Shown: positions 45,264-54,632 of the stretch, piece after piece | How the letters are laid out: every line of letters starts with the position of its first letter | How positions within the stretch are numbered: position 1 is the stretch's first letter | Assembly: GCA_031423015.1 (NCBI GenBank) | Contig: JANPER010000039.1 | Span: 1-64,000 of the forward strand | Direction of reading: 5' to 3' | Origin: DATGPD01 sp031423015 | GTDB lineage: Bacteria > Planctomycetota > UBA1135 > UBA2386 | Length of the DNA stretch: 64,000 nucleotides | Made by a program: the position numbers and the translations under genes | The notes under the pieces: generated by a model | Seen by the model: only the letters and a program-made list of their open reading frames with translations | What the model was told of the DNA's origin: nothing | The model's database searches: none

Positions 45264-45427
45264 TCAGCTCAGCAGACATCCCCACCCGGCCACGACTTGG
45301 CACTGCGCGATCTTCTCGCGGATGGCATTCCCGCTGCACTCGTACCGCGGCTGGTCATCATGGCGACAGTCAGAACTGGTCCGGCCGCCGTCCGGCCATG
45401 TGCTGAGGGGAGCTGAGGGGGGGGCCG
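45264..45427. other. Short gap without recognisable gene
   Basis: A 164-base stretch between the HEPN remnant and the PKD-protein stop. The minus strand has a short open segment (DDQPRYECSGNAIREKIAQC) without a start or known match. A G-rich run (GAGGGGAGCTGAGGGGGGG) at about 45405-45424 ends it. Confidence 0.35.
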
Positions 45428-47420
45428 TCACAGGTCGCCGATCTGCACGTCGATCGCGCTGCTGAACGCGAGCCCCAGGTTGTTCGCAGGCGGGTCGAAC
45501 ACGGCGAACTGGTGGAACAGGTGCAGGTCGCGGAGTGCCGCGTTGTTCGGGATCTGCATCGTGAACAGCGCCTCGCCTTGCGGGTTCGCGAGCGTCGAGC
45601 TGACGATGTCGGTCGAGACCAGGAGCCAGCACGTCGGGGCGCCGAGGACACCGAGGCTGAACGGCAACGGCACGCCGTTCCAGGTCGTGTTGGAGAAGCC
45701 GGTCAGGAAGAGGACGGGCGCCCCCGCGGGCGCTCGACCGAGCCAGAGTCTGTAGGGCGCGCCCACGGCGGGCACTTGGCGGGCTTCGACCGCGAGTGGC
45801 TGGCCGAGACTCGTCTGGCAACCGGTGCCCAAGGCGGTGAAGTCACCGGGCATGTCGTACGGATCGATCCGGATCGCGAGCTGCGTGCTGGTGCGGTTGC
45901 CGTGGTCGTCGGTCACGGTCAGCGTCGGATGCAGGACGGTCGTCTGCAGGAAGTAGCTGCGGCGGTTGCTCAGGTAGACGATGTCGGCGACCGGGTGCGC
46001 GGGATCCAGGAAGATGGTCTCGCTGCCGTCGTCGAGGTCGAGCTCGTAGACGACGATCGTGCCGTCGGGATCGGTGGATGCAGTAGCGTCGAAGATGACG
46101 CGCAACGGCGCAAAGCCGGACGCGCGGGACGGCGCGAAGGCGGCGACTGGCGGTTGGTTCGCGGGGTTGGCGGCACGAATGCTGGCGATGCGGTAGCCGG
46201 CGGCGGCGTGCCGATCGGCGGCAGCCGAGACGAGGCGGAAGCGCACGCTGTCGCCGGGGACGGTGACGGTGCGGCCCTGCAACGACTCGCCCCCGAAGGG
46301 GGAGCCGGGGATGCTGGCGCCGGTGCCGTCCTGGACGTAGAGCTGATCGTGGTTGGTGTTGGCGGTATGTGCGAGGCGTGTCAGCGGGTCGAAGACGACG
46401 CGCAGCGAGCTGGCGCCCGGGATCGTGTGGGTCTGCGTGTTGTCGGTGGCGTCGGCGTACGGGTGCGCGGACTCGGGGTACGGGGTCGAGGGGAACGGAG
46501 AAGTGGTGGCGCTGCCGGGGATGTCGCGCACCCAAGCGAGCTGGCGGATCAGGGTCTCGTGCACGCCGGCGTAGTGGTCGCGATCGGCCTGGAGTAAGGC
46601 GGTTTCGAGGAAGGAGTTGCAAGTCTCGCTAGGGTCAACGTGAACCATCGAGAAAGCCACCAACCGCGTTGAACGCGCAGCAGCCGCGCACGCCCACGAT
46701 CGCTCCGCCGCGCTCGGCGACGTACACGATCCGCTTGTCGCGCAGGAACGGGGGCGCCATGCGCCTGCCCTCCACCGCGACTTCATGCGCGGCGTGAGCC
46801 ACGCCATCGTCACCCACGACCACCACTCGCCGCACCACGGTCGCATCGTCGACGCGCAGCGATTCCGTCGCCGGCAAGAACCTTCCCATCACTCGCCGCC
46901 GCGCCGACGCGGCGTCCAACCGTTGGTGCCCTGGCGCAACCGGCGCAGCACCGAGCCACACGCGGTGGCTCAGACCGCGCAGCGACCCATCGCCGCCGTA
47001 GACGACGCGGACCCAGGTGTCGATCAGCGACCGCGGTTCGCCATTGACTGGCAACGTCTGGGTCAGCACGACCAACCCGCCGAGCTCGTTGTCGCGCCAC
47101 GCGTCGACGGCGAACGTGAGCCCTGCGGCAGGCCAACCCAATAACGTTCCGATCCGGGCGAGCAGCGCGTGCGTCGCACGCAGACATCCCGTCCTTTCGT
47201 GCACCGCGCTGCCGATCGTCTCGCCCTCGATGCGATACAGGCTCGCCGCGCGAAAGCCGGGCACTTGCTCGTCGTGCGTCCACACCTGGCCAGCAACGCC
47301 CGCCCCCTGCGGATCCGGCACGATGGTGACCGTCTCGATCTTCGGTGCTAGCTGCGCTTGCCCCAGTACAGACAGGAGCGATTGGCACAGGACGGCGAGC
47401 GACGCGCGAATGATAGGCAT
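45428..47420 (-). pseudogene. Secreted PKD-domain protein with planctomycete-type C-terminal domain, frameshifted
   Basis: The first frame (47420-46635) begins with a signal peptide (MPIIRASLAVLCQSLLSVLG) and a propeptide-like region. It stops at 46635 just after CCAFNAVGGFLDG. The second frame takes over (DPSETCNSFLETALLQADRD) and runs to 45428. It contains a PKD domain (PPVAAFAPSRASGFAPLRVI, DATASTDPDGTI) and ends in a 130-residue domain with ALGTGCQTSLGQPLAVEARQ, LGVLGAPTCWLLVS and IPNNAALRDLHLFHQ, a recurrent planctomycete C-terminal module. A one-base change near 46640 reconnects them, and any catalytic domain is missing. If the second frame starts by itself, ATG 46648 is available. Confidence 0.75.
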
Positions 47421-47490
47421 GGAGACTCCGGCGAGAGGACCATGCTACCTGTCGCGCGCGACCTGGTCGTGGCCGGTGAGTGACAACAGC

Positions 47491-49902
47491 CTAGTTGGCC
47501 GCCGATTTCGGCCGCCCCACCCATCGCACCAAGGGCACCATCACCAAGAAACTCGCAAGCAAACACGCCATCACGCCGGTGAACGCGATCACGCCGAGCG
47601 ATTGCAGACCACGACTCGAGGTCGCCATCAGCGAACCGAACCCGAGCGCGGTGGTGATCGTGGTGCGCCAGATCGCGACGCCGACCGGACCCGGCCCAGC
47701 GCGGCGGTCGCCGTCGCGATAGTGACTCGCGAGGTGAAGGCCGTCGTCGATGCCGATGCCGAGCAAGAACGGCACCGCCACGAAGTTGGCCAGGTTGAGT
47801 GGTACGTCGAACCAGGCCACCAGCCCCAGGGTGATGCCGCTGCCGACCAGCACCGGCACCACCGCGAGCCAGCCGAGCCAGTGACCGCGGGTGAGCGCCA
47901 CCGCGCACAGCAAGACGAGCGCAGCGGTGGCGAGCGTGCAGATCAACAGGTCGTGCAAGAGCACGCGGCGAACTTCGCCGAGCAGCGAGAACGATCCGAA
48001 GGGCTCGGCCTCAGCGCCGAATGCGCGCTGCGCCGACGCCACGAACGCGCCCCAGTTCGCCTCGCTGCGCAGGCCGTGGGTGGGGTAGCAGTAGAGCGCC
48101 AGGCGCTGGCGTCCGCCGTCGTTCACCACGTAGCGATCGGGTAAGGCCGGCGGATCCTGCGCCAGCAATGCCGCGAAGCGGCGCAGGCCGGGCAGGAAGG
48201 CCTTGTCGTCGCATTCGAGCGCGCGCAGGTCGGTGCAGGTGGCAGCCACGAAGTCGGCGGTCGCCGCGCGAAACGCCGCGACCTCCGCCCGCGTGTCGCC
48301 GTCGGTCAAGTAGCGCAGCGGACCATCCGCAAAGCCGATGCTGCCGTCGGCGCGCAAGGCTTCGACGCCGGCTCGCAGGCGCCCGGGCGCGATGGCCGGG
48401 TCGAGCAGCAACGTCGCCGGCACTGGCGAGAACCCGACCAGCGCCTCGATGCGCTCGCGCTGCGCCGACGCCGTACTCGCGCGTGGGCTGAGCGCATCGG
48501 CGTCGACATCGAACCGAACGCCGCGTGTGCATACCAACACCAGCCCGGCGACGCCGGCCGCGGTGAGCGCGATCGCGATCGGCAAGCCGGCGCGCGAGCC
48601 CGCCGCACGTTCCAAGAGCGCGGCTACCTTGCTGTGCGGCGCCGGCACCCGCAGGTGACGCTCGAGCCACGGCCACGACAGCAGCGCTGGAGCCAGCACG
48701 AACGTGAGCGTGATCGCCAGCAAGATGCCCAACGCCAGCAGCGCACCGAAGCCGGCAAGCCCTTGGAACTGGCCCAACGCCAGCGACAAGAACGCGGCAC
48801 ACATGGTCAGCGCGCCGAGCACGATGGGCGGCCCGACGCCACGCAGCGTGCGCTCGGTCGCCAGCCGGTGTTCGGCGTGCGCGCGCTCGGCGCCGTAGCG
48901 CGCGAAGTAGTGCATGCTGAAGTCATCGCCCAAGCCGAGCAGCACCGCGGCGGCGCCCACCGCGATCACGTTGAACGCGCCGAACAACGCCGCTCCGAGC
49001 GGCAACGCCCACAAGATCGCGAGCGCGGTGGGCAACAGCACCAGCAACGGCGCCAGCACGTTGCGCAGCACGAACGCCAGGTAGAGGCCAATCAGCAGCG
49101 ACGAGCAGCTGGTGGCCCACATCATGTCGTTTTGCATGCGCGTCGCCTGCTCGCGCGCGACGAGGTAGCCGCCCCACAGTTCGCACTGCGCCGGCGCGAG
49201 GCGCTGCTCGACGTCGGCGAGCAGTTCGCGGGCGAACTCGACGTCGTAGGGTTCCCGCTTGCCGATCGCCAGCAGAACGCCGACGCGACCACCCTCGAAC
49301 ACCAGGAGGCTGCTGCCTTGGGCCAACCTCAGGGGCAACGCGCCCAGGGCAGCGTCGGCCAACACGCCACGCAGATCCAGCGGATCGGCCAGCGCGATGT
49401 CCTGACCGCCGATCGGATCGGAAGCCAGGTCCAGCAGCATGTCTTCGAGCGCGGCGCGGCGCCCGGTGGTGAGGCGCTCACGCAACGCGGTGCGCGCGCT
49501 CGCGTCGAGTTCCCACAGCGGTGCCCACGTGGGCGCCGTGTCGCCGGGTGCGTCAGCCGGCGCGCCGCCGCCGAACCACTCGCCGCGCTCGACCTGCACG
49601 CGCTCGAGGAACGGCGACGCGCGCAGACGGTCGGCGAGCCCCCGCAGCGCCGCCTCGACCCCGGTCACGCTTTCGCCGTGCACGACGATCAACAGGCTCC
49701 GGCCGCCCGCCGTGCGCTGCTCCAAGGCGCGGAACAGCGTGACCTCGCGGCTGTCGGGGAGCATGCGCGAGATGTCAGGCTCGATGCGGAAGTCGCGCAG
49801 CGCCAGCGCGGCGACCATCGTCGCAGCGGCGATCGCGAGCAAGACCAGACGCGGCCAGCGCAGACCGACGCCGGCGACCATCCGCAGCAACCGCCCGATC
49901 AC
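47491..49902 (-). CDS. MMPL/RND-family transporter
   Basis: An 803-residue membrane protein starting with GTG 49902, overlapping the symporter gene as GTGA. It has two halves of six TM helices with large extracytoplasmic loops: RFIEPDISRMLPDSREVTLF-like loop, GLGDDFSMHYFARYGAERAH, and in the second half GIGIDDGLHLASHYRDGD. The GxxxDD helices are the proton-relay sites of the superfamily. Members export lipids or hopanoid-like molecules. Its last 600 bases have been copied to 43.4 kb. Confidence 0.88.
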   Translation of the reverse strand: MIGRLLRMVAGVGLRWPRLVLLAIAAATMVAALALRDFRIEPDISRMLPDSREVTLFRALEQRTAGGRSLLIVVHGESVTGVEAALRGLADRLRASPFLERVQVERGEWFGGGAPADAPGDTAPTWAPLWELDASARTALRERLTTGRRAALEDMLLDLASDPIGGQDIALADPLDLRGVLADAALGALPLRLAQGSSLLVFEGGRVGVLLAIGKREPYDVEFARELLADVEQRLAPAQCELWGGYLVAREQATRMQNDMMWATSCSSLLIGLYLAFVLRNVLAPLLVLLPTALAILWALPLGAALFGAFNVIAVGAAAVLLGLGDDFSMHYFARYGAERAHAEHRLATERTLRGVGPPIVLGALTMCAAFLSLALGQFQGLAGFGALLALGILLAITLTFVLAPALLSWPWLERHLRVPAPHSKVAALLERAAGSRAGLPIAIALTAAGVAGLVLVCTRGVRFDVDADALSPRASTASAQRERIEALVGFSPVPATLLLDPAIAPGRLRAGVEALRADGSIGFADGPLRYLTDGDTRAEVAAFRAATADFVAATCTDLRALECDDKAFLPGLRRFAALLAQDPPALPDRYVVNDGGRQRLALYCYPTHGLRSEANWGAFVASAQRAFGAEAEPFGSFSLLGEVRRVLLHDLLICTLATAALVLLCAVALTRGHWLGWLAVVPVLVGSGITLGLVAWFDVPLNLANFVAVPFLLGIGIDDGLHLASHYRDGDRRAGPGPVGVAIWRTTITTALGFGSLMATSSRGLQSLGVIAFTGVMACLLASFLVMVPLVRWVGRPKSAAN
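47516..48115. repeat. Source copy of a 600-bp duplicated block
   Basis: This block recurs at 43444-44024 in the same orientation, about 4 kb away, with high identity by eye (a few substitutions, one 19-base deletion in the other copy). The exact sharing starts at CCCACCCATCG and ends at GCGCTGGCGTCCG. No insertion sequence flanks either copy. Confidence 0.9.
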
Positions 49903-51140
49903 GTCGGGTTGGCCTCGTCGGGCGGTGCGAACTCGCCTTCCCACTTGGCGATCACCGCGCTCGCGAGGCAGTTGCCGACCACGTTGGTGGCAGTGCGAGC
50001 CATGTCCATCAGCACGTCGACGCCGAGGATCAAGGCGATGCCTTCGAGCGGCAGGCCAAACGAAGCGAGCGTGCCCGCGAGCACGACGAGCGACGCGCGC
50101 GGCACCGCGGCGATACCTTTGCTCGACAACATCAACGTCAGCAGCATCAGCATCTGCTCACCGAAGCCGAGCTCGCGACCCGCCGCTTGCGCCACGAACA
50201 CCGCGGCCAGCGACAGGTACAGCGTGCTGCCGTCGAGATTGAACGAGTAGCCGAGCGGCAGGACGAAGCTGACGATGCGCCGCGGCACGCCGTAGCGCTC
50301 CATGTTCTCCAGGGCCTTGGGCAACGCCGTCTCGCTCGAGGTCGTGGTGAACGCGAGCAACGCCGGCTCCTTGACGAGTTGCACGAACCGCCACACCGGC
50401 AGGCGCGCCCATAGCGCCACCGGCAACAGCACCAGCAACGCGAACGCGATCAGCGCGCCGTACAGCGTCAGCACCAGCGTCGCCAGATTGCCGAGGACGG
50501 CGGGCCCGCTGCGGCCGACGGTTTCCGCCATCGCCGCCGCGACGCCGATCGGCGCCATCTTCATCACGAAGCCGGTGAACACGAACATCGCGTCGGCGAT
50601 CGCTCCGCACAGCACGACGATCGGTTTGCCGCGCTCGCCGATCAGCAAGACGGCCACCGCGAACAAGATGCTGAACACCACCAGCGGCAACACCTCGTTG
50701 TCGGCCGCCGCCTTCACGACGCTGGTCGGCACGATGTTGGTGAGATGCTGCTGCGGCGTCAGCTTGGCGGCGTTGGCGCTGATCTCCATGGCCGCCTTGC
50801 TGGACTCCGCCGGCAGATTGACACCGACGCCGGGGCGCACCAGGTTCACCGCCGCCAGGCCAATGAACAGCGCCAGCGTGGTCACCACCAAAAAGTAGCC
50901 GAAGGTGCGCAGGCCCATGCGCCCCACCTGTTGCAAGTCCGAGCTCCCGGCGATGCCGATGACCAGCATCGACACGATCAGCGGCGCCACGATGCACTTG
51001 ACCAGACTCAAGAAGATCTTGCTCGGCACGCCGAGCCACAGAAGTGCGTTGGCGTCCGAACCGGCAGCGTGCACCCAAAGACCGACGCCGACGCCGAGAG
51101 CGAGACCGAGGAAGATCCTGGCTGTCACCGAATTCATCAT
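49899..51140 (-). CDS. Dicarboxylate/amino acid:cation symporter (DctA/GltP family)
   Basis: A 413-residue inner-membrane symporter starting at ATG 51140. Family motifs are visible: PLIVSMLVIGIAGSSDLQQV (about residue 55), the serine-rich hairpin FTTTSSETALPKALENMERY (about 260), LPLGYSFNLDGSTLYLSLA, and GVDVLMDMARTATNVVGNCL near the C-terminus. It imports C4-dicarboxylates or acidic amino acids with Na+ or H+. The exact substrate is not decidable. It overlaps the MMPL gene by four bases. Confidence 0.92.
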   Translation of the reverse strand: MMNSVTARIFLGLALGVGVGLWVHAAGSDANALLWLGVPSKIFLSLVKCIVAPLIVSMLVIGIAGSSDLQQVGRMGLRTFGYFLVVTTLALFIGLAAVNLVRPGVGVNLPAESSKAAMEISANAAKLTPQQHLTNIVPTSVVKAAADNEVLPLVVFSILFAVAVLLIGERGKPIVVLCGAIADAMFVFTGFVMKMAPIGVAAAMAETVGRSGPAVLGNLATLVLTLYGALIAFALLVLLPVALWARLPVWRFVQLVKEPALLAFTTTSSETALPKALENMERYGVPRRIVSFVLPLGYSFNLDGSTLYLSLAAVFVAQAAGRELGFGEQMLMLLTLMLSSKGIAAVPRASLVVLAGTLASFGLPLEGIALILGVDVLMDMARTATNVVGNCLASAVIAKWEGEFAPPDEANPT

Positions 51141-51375
51141 GGTCGGGCGTCTGGCGTACCGGGGCGCGTAGAGGTCGCCGGAGTGGACGGCTTTCGCAGG
51201 GCGGCGCAAGCCTCAAACTCCGACCGCACCGGGCAGCGTCTCCGCATCGCGTTGGCGGATCGATGGCCGCAGGAAGCCGTAGGGGCGGGCGTGGCCGTCG
51301 CCAGCGATCTCGATGGCGACGGCAAGAAGGCTTCTTCGCCTTGAGCCGACGGTACCTTCGGGTAGCGTGCGCGCC

Positions 51376-52263
51376 GTGAGCCTGGCTGACTTGCAGCTCG
51401 TGGAATGCGTCGAGCGCGCGCTGCGCGAGGACCTCGGCGACCACGGAGACATCACCGCGCGCGTGTCGGTCGATCCGACACGGGCCGGCAGTGCGCACAT
51501 CGTGGCCAAGGCAGCGGGTGTCATCGCCGGCACGGCGGCGGCCCGGGCCACGTTCGTCGCGCTCGCGGCCGAGGCGGAGCTGTGGTCGGTCGACGACGGC
51601 AAGGTCGTGGCCCCGGGCGACGTGATGCTGCGCGTGCGCGCGCCAGCCACGGCGATCCTCGCCGCCGAGCGCACGGCGTTGAACTTCTTGCAGCGCTTGT
51701 CTGGCATCGCCACCCGCACCGCCGCGTTCGTCGCAGCCGTGCGCGGCACCCGCGCGCAGATCCTCGACACCCGCAAGACGACGCCCGGCCTGCGCGCGCT
51801 CGAGAAGGCCGCGGTGCGCGCGGGCGGTGGCCACAACCATCGCTTCGGCATGTTCGACCAGGTGCTGCTCAAGGAGAACAACTTCGCGCTGGCGCACCCG
51901 CGCAGCATCGAAGACGTGGTGCGCGGTGCGGTCGACGAGTCAGCGCGGTCGCTGGGACCCACGGTGCCGGTGATCGCCGAGGCGCGCGACGCCGCGCAAG
52001 CGCGCAGCGCGGTGGCTGGCGGCGCCGGCATCGTGCTGCTGGACAACTTTGCGCCTGGCCCGCCGCTGCGCGAACTCGTCGCCGCGCTGCGCGCGCAGGC
52101 CAAGCAGCTCGGCCGCGCGCTCGCGATCGAGGCCTCGGGTGGCATTCGGCTCGACAACGTGCGCGCCTTCGCCGAGTGCGGCGTCGACCGGATCTCGATC
52201 GGCGGCCTCACGCACTCGGCGGTGGCGCTGGACCTGTCGCTGCTGGTGGAAGGGTTGTCTTGA
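51376..52263 (+). CDS. nadC: Nicotinate-nucleotide pyrophosphorylase (carboxylating)
   Basis: A 295-residue enzyme that converts quinolinate and PRPP to nicotinate mononucleotide in NAD synthesis. The start is GTG 51376 (SLADLQLVECVERALREDLG); the open frame to 51313 lacks similarity. Motifs: GDITARVSVDP, LNFLQRLSGIATRTAAFV, LDTRKTTPGLRALEKAAVRA, GGGHNHRFGMFDQVLLKENN and ASGGIRLDNVRAFAECGVD. The length is normal. No other nad genes are adjacent, and the stop overlaps the next gene. Confidence 0.95.
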   Translation: MSLADLQLVECVERALREDLGDHGDITARVSVDPTRAGSAHIVAKAAGVIAGTAAARATFVALAAEAELWSVDDGKVVAPGDVMLRVRAPATAILAAERTALNFLQRLSGIATRTAAFVAAVRGTRAQILDTRKTTPGLRALEKAAVRAGGGHNHRFGMFDQVLLKENNFALAHPRSIEDVVRGAVDESARSLGPTVPVIAEARDAAQARSAVAGGAGIVLLDNFAPGPPLRELVAALRAQAKQLGRALAIEASGGIRLDNVRAFAECGVDRISIGGLTHSAVALDLSLLVEGLS

Positions 52264-52709
52264 GCGCGCCGTTCGCCGAGCAGTTTGCTGCCGACCCACA
52301 GGCGCTGCGCGCGTTGCGTCGCCGCGCGCGCACGGCGCTCCGTGGCTGGCGCCTGCCGTCGCACGACGTCGAGACGGTGTTGCTCGTGCTCGACGAGCTG
52401 GTGAGCAACGCGATCGAACACGGCGCCGTCTACCGCAAGCTCGGCGAGCCGTTGCACGTCGGCATGCAGATCGATGGCGAGGACCTGGCGCTGGAGTTCG
52501 TCGACGACGACATGCCGCACGCGGAGATCCAAGCGATGGCGAAGGCCTTCGCCGCGTGCGACATCGAGCTTCCCGACTTCGAAGACGAGCGTGGGCGCGG
52601 GCTGTTTTTGGTGCTGACTTCGATGCAAGCCATCGAGATCGAGGATCGCACGGGCCAGGCCGGAGGGATGCGCCTGCGCGGTCGCTTCCTCGGCGTCGCG
52701 CGCCCATGA
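52260..52709 (+). CDS. RsbW-like HATPase (serine kinase/anti-sigma type)
   Basis: A 149-residue GHKL-fold ATPase with a TTG start at 52260, overlapping the nadC stop (TTGA). The N box is VLDELVSNAIEHGAVY, and the later motifs DDDMPHAE and DERGRGLFLVLTSM form the nucleotide pocket. Such stand-alone HATPase_c_2 proteins act as anti-sigma or anti-anti-sigma kinases (RsbW/SpoIIAB). No sigma factor or STAS antagonist is adjacent, so its partner is unknown. Confidence 0.87.
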   Translation: MSAPFAEQFAADPQALRALRRRARTALRGWRLPSHDVETVLLVLDELVSNAIEHGAVYRKLGEPLHVGMQIDGEDLALEFVDDDMPHAEIQAMAKAFAACDIELPDFEDERGRGLFLVLTSMQAIEIEDRTGQAGGMRLRGRFLGVARP

Positions 52710-53170
52710 AGCGGCTGCGCGCCGCGATCGAGCGTTGGTCGCGGTTACCGGTCGTGTGGCGCGCCGTCGCCGCCCTTTGGTGGGCCGCGTTGATCTGGTG
52801 GGCGTCGGCGCAGCCGGCGTCGCCCGCGCCCAAGGGCTCGCTGCGCCCGCTCCTGCACAACTCGGCACACGTCGTGGTGTACGCCGTCCTCGGCGCGTTG
52901 ATGCTGCTGGCGCTGCACGGACTGCGCCACCGCACCCCCGTCGCCTGGGGGCTCAGTTCGCTCTATGGGCTGATCGACGAACTGCATCAGAGCTACGTGC
53001 CGAGCCGGATCGCATCGGTCGGCGACGTACTGTCCGATGCCGCCGGCGCCGTCCTCGGCATTGCGCTGGCGTTGTGGCTGTGGCAGAACGACTCGCGCGC
53101 GCGATGGGTGGCGCTGGCGGCGATCCCGGCGGCCGTGGTGTGCGTCGGGGTCGAGACATTCGTGCCCTAG
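52706..53170 (+). CDS. VanZ family membrane protein
   Basis: A 154-residue protein with four TM helices. Family marks: HNSAHVVVYAVLGALMLLAL, and LYGLIDELHQSYVPSRIASV with the conserved acidic/His/Gln residues, then GDVLSDAAGAVLGIAL. VanZ-like proteins are found in teicoplanin resistance and elsewhere, with unclear biochemistry. The ATG overlaps the preceding stop as ATGA. Confidence 0.88.
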   Translation: MKRLRAAIERWSRLPVVWRAVAALWWAALIWWASAQPASPAPKGSLRPLLHNSAHVVVYAVLGALMLLALHGLRHRTPVAWGLSSLYGLIDELHQSYVPSRIASVGDVLSDAAGAVLGIALALWLWQNDSRARWVALAAIPAAVVCVGVETFVP

Positions 53171-53188
53171 CGCTACGCTCGCAGCATC

Positions 53189-54631
53189 GTGTCAGACAAC
53201 TTCTCGTCAGCTCGCTTCGAGCATCCCCTCCTGCAACGCTACGCCAGCGCGGAGATGAGCGCGCTGTTCTCGCCGCAGGCGCGGCATGGAGCGTGGCGCT
53301 TGCTGTGGATCGTGTTGGCGCAGGCGCAGCGTGAGCTGGGGCTCGACATCAGCCAGACGCAGATCGACGAGATGCGGGCGGCGCAGGAACGCTTCGACTG
53401 GCCGCGCGTCGCGGCGCTGGAGAAGGAGCTGCGTCACGACGTGATGGCGCACGTGCATCACTTTGGCGAGCTGGCGCCGAGCGCCAAGCCGATCATTCAC
53501 CTCGGCGCCACGAGCTGCTACGTCACCGACAACGGCGACCTGCTGCTGTATCGGCGCGCGCTCGACCTGCTGGATCGCAAGCTGCAGCGCGTACTCGCGG
53601 CGCTGGCCGAGTTCGCCCGCAAGCACCGCGACCTGGCCTGCCTCGGCTTCACGCATTACCAAGCGGCGCAGCCCGTGACCGTGGGCAAGCGCGCGTGCCT
53701 GTGGGCGCAGGACTTTCTTCTCGACCTCGAAGAGGTGCGCCGTCTGATCGCGTGGCTGCCGTGCCGCGGTGTGAAAGGCACTACCGGTACGCAGGCGTCG
53801 TTCCTGTCGCTGTTCGACGGTGATCACGCCAAGGTGAAGCAACTGGAGGCCAAGGTCTGCCAGGCGATCGGTTTCGCGCGCGCCGTGCCGGTGACCGGTC
53901 AGACCTACACGCGCAAGATCGACTGGATGATCCACCAGGCGCTGTCGGGCATCGCGCAGTCCGCCGCCAAGTTCGGCAACGACATGCGCTTGCTCAGCCA
54001 TGACGGCGAACTCGAAGAGCCGAGCGAGAGCAAGCAGGTCGGCAGCTCGGCGATGGCCTACAAGAAGAACCCGATGCGCTGCGAACGCATCTGCTCGCTG
54101 AGCCGCTGGGTGCTCGTCGCGACCGACGCTTCGGCGCAGACCGCGGCGGCGCAGTGGCTGGAGCGCACGCTCGACGACTCCGCCGTCAAGCGCATCGCGC
54201 TGCCCGAGAGCTTCTTGGCGATCGATGCGGTGCTGGCGCTGGTCGAGAACGTGGTGCGCGGCATCGTCGTGTTCCCGCGCGTGATCGAGCGCAACCTGCG
54301 GGCGCAGCTGCCCTTCATGGCGACCGAGGAGATCCTCATGGCGGGTGTGCGCGCCGGCGGCGATCGGCAGGCGTTGCACGAGCGCGTGCGCGTGCACTCG
54401 CGCGAGGCGACGCAGCGCATCAAGGAGAAGGGCGAAGACAACCCGCTCCTGTCGCTCATCGCCAGCGATCCGGCGTTCGCGCGCGTGCGCGACCAGCTGC
54501 CGTCGCTCACCGAGCCGTCGCGCTTCGTCGGGCGCGCGCCGCAGCAAGTCGACGAGTTCTTACGCGATCACGTCGAACCGATGTTCACGGCGCACGCGTT
54601 CGGCGGTGAAGCGCCGCGGCTGATGGTGTGA
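53189..54631 (+). CDS. purB: Adenylosuccinate lyase
   Basis: A 480-residue enzyme of purine synthesis that splits SAICAR and adenylosuccinate to release fumarate. The start is GTG 53189. The signature loop is QVGSSAMAYKKNPMRCERIC (about residue 286). An upstream HLGATSCYVTDN segment holds part of the active site. The opening and this loop resemble the longer eukaryote-type branch of PurB more than the E. coli-type. The gene follows vanZ by 18 bases. Confidence 0.94.
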   Translation: MSDNFSSARFEHPLLQRYASAEMSALFSPQARHGAWRLLWIVLAQAQRELGLDISQTQIDEMRAAQERFDWPRVAALEKELRHDVMAHVHHFGELAPSAKPIIHLGATSCYVTDNGDLLLYRRALDLLDRKLQRVLAALAEFARKHRDLACLGFTHYQAAQPVTVGKRACLWAQDFLLDLEEVRRLIAWLPCRGVKGTTGTQASFLSLFDGDHAKVKQLEAKVCQAIGFARAVPVTGQTYTRKIDWMIHQALSGIAQSAAKFGNDMRLLSHDGELEEPSESKQVGSSAMAYKKNPMRCERICSLSRWVLVATDASAQTAAAQWLERTLDDSAVKRIALPESFLAIDAVLALVENVVRGIVVFPRVIERNLRAQLPFMATEEILMAGVRAGGDRQALHERVRVHSREATQRIKEKGEDNPLLSLIASDPAFARVRDQLPSLTEPSRFVGRAPQQVDEFLRDHVEPMFTAHAFGGEAPRLMV

Positions 54632-54632
54632 C

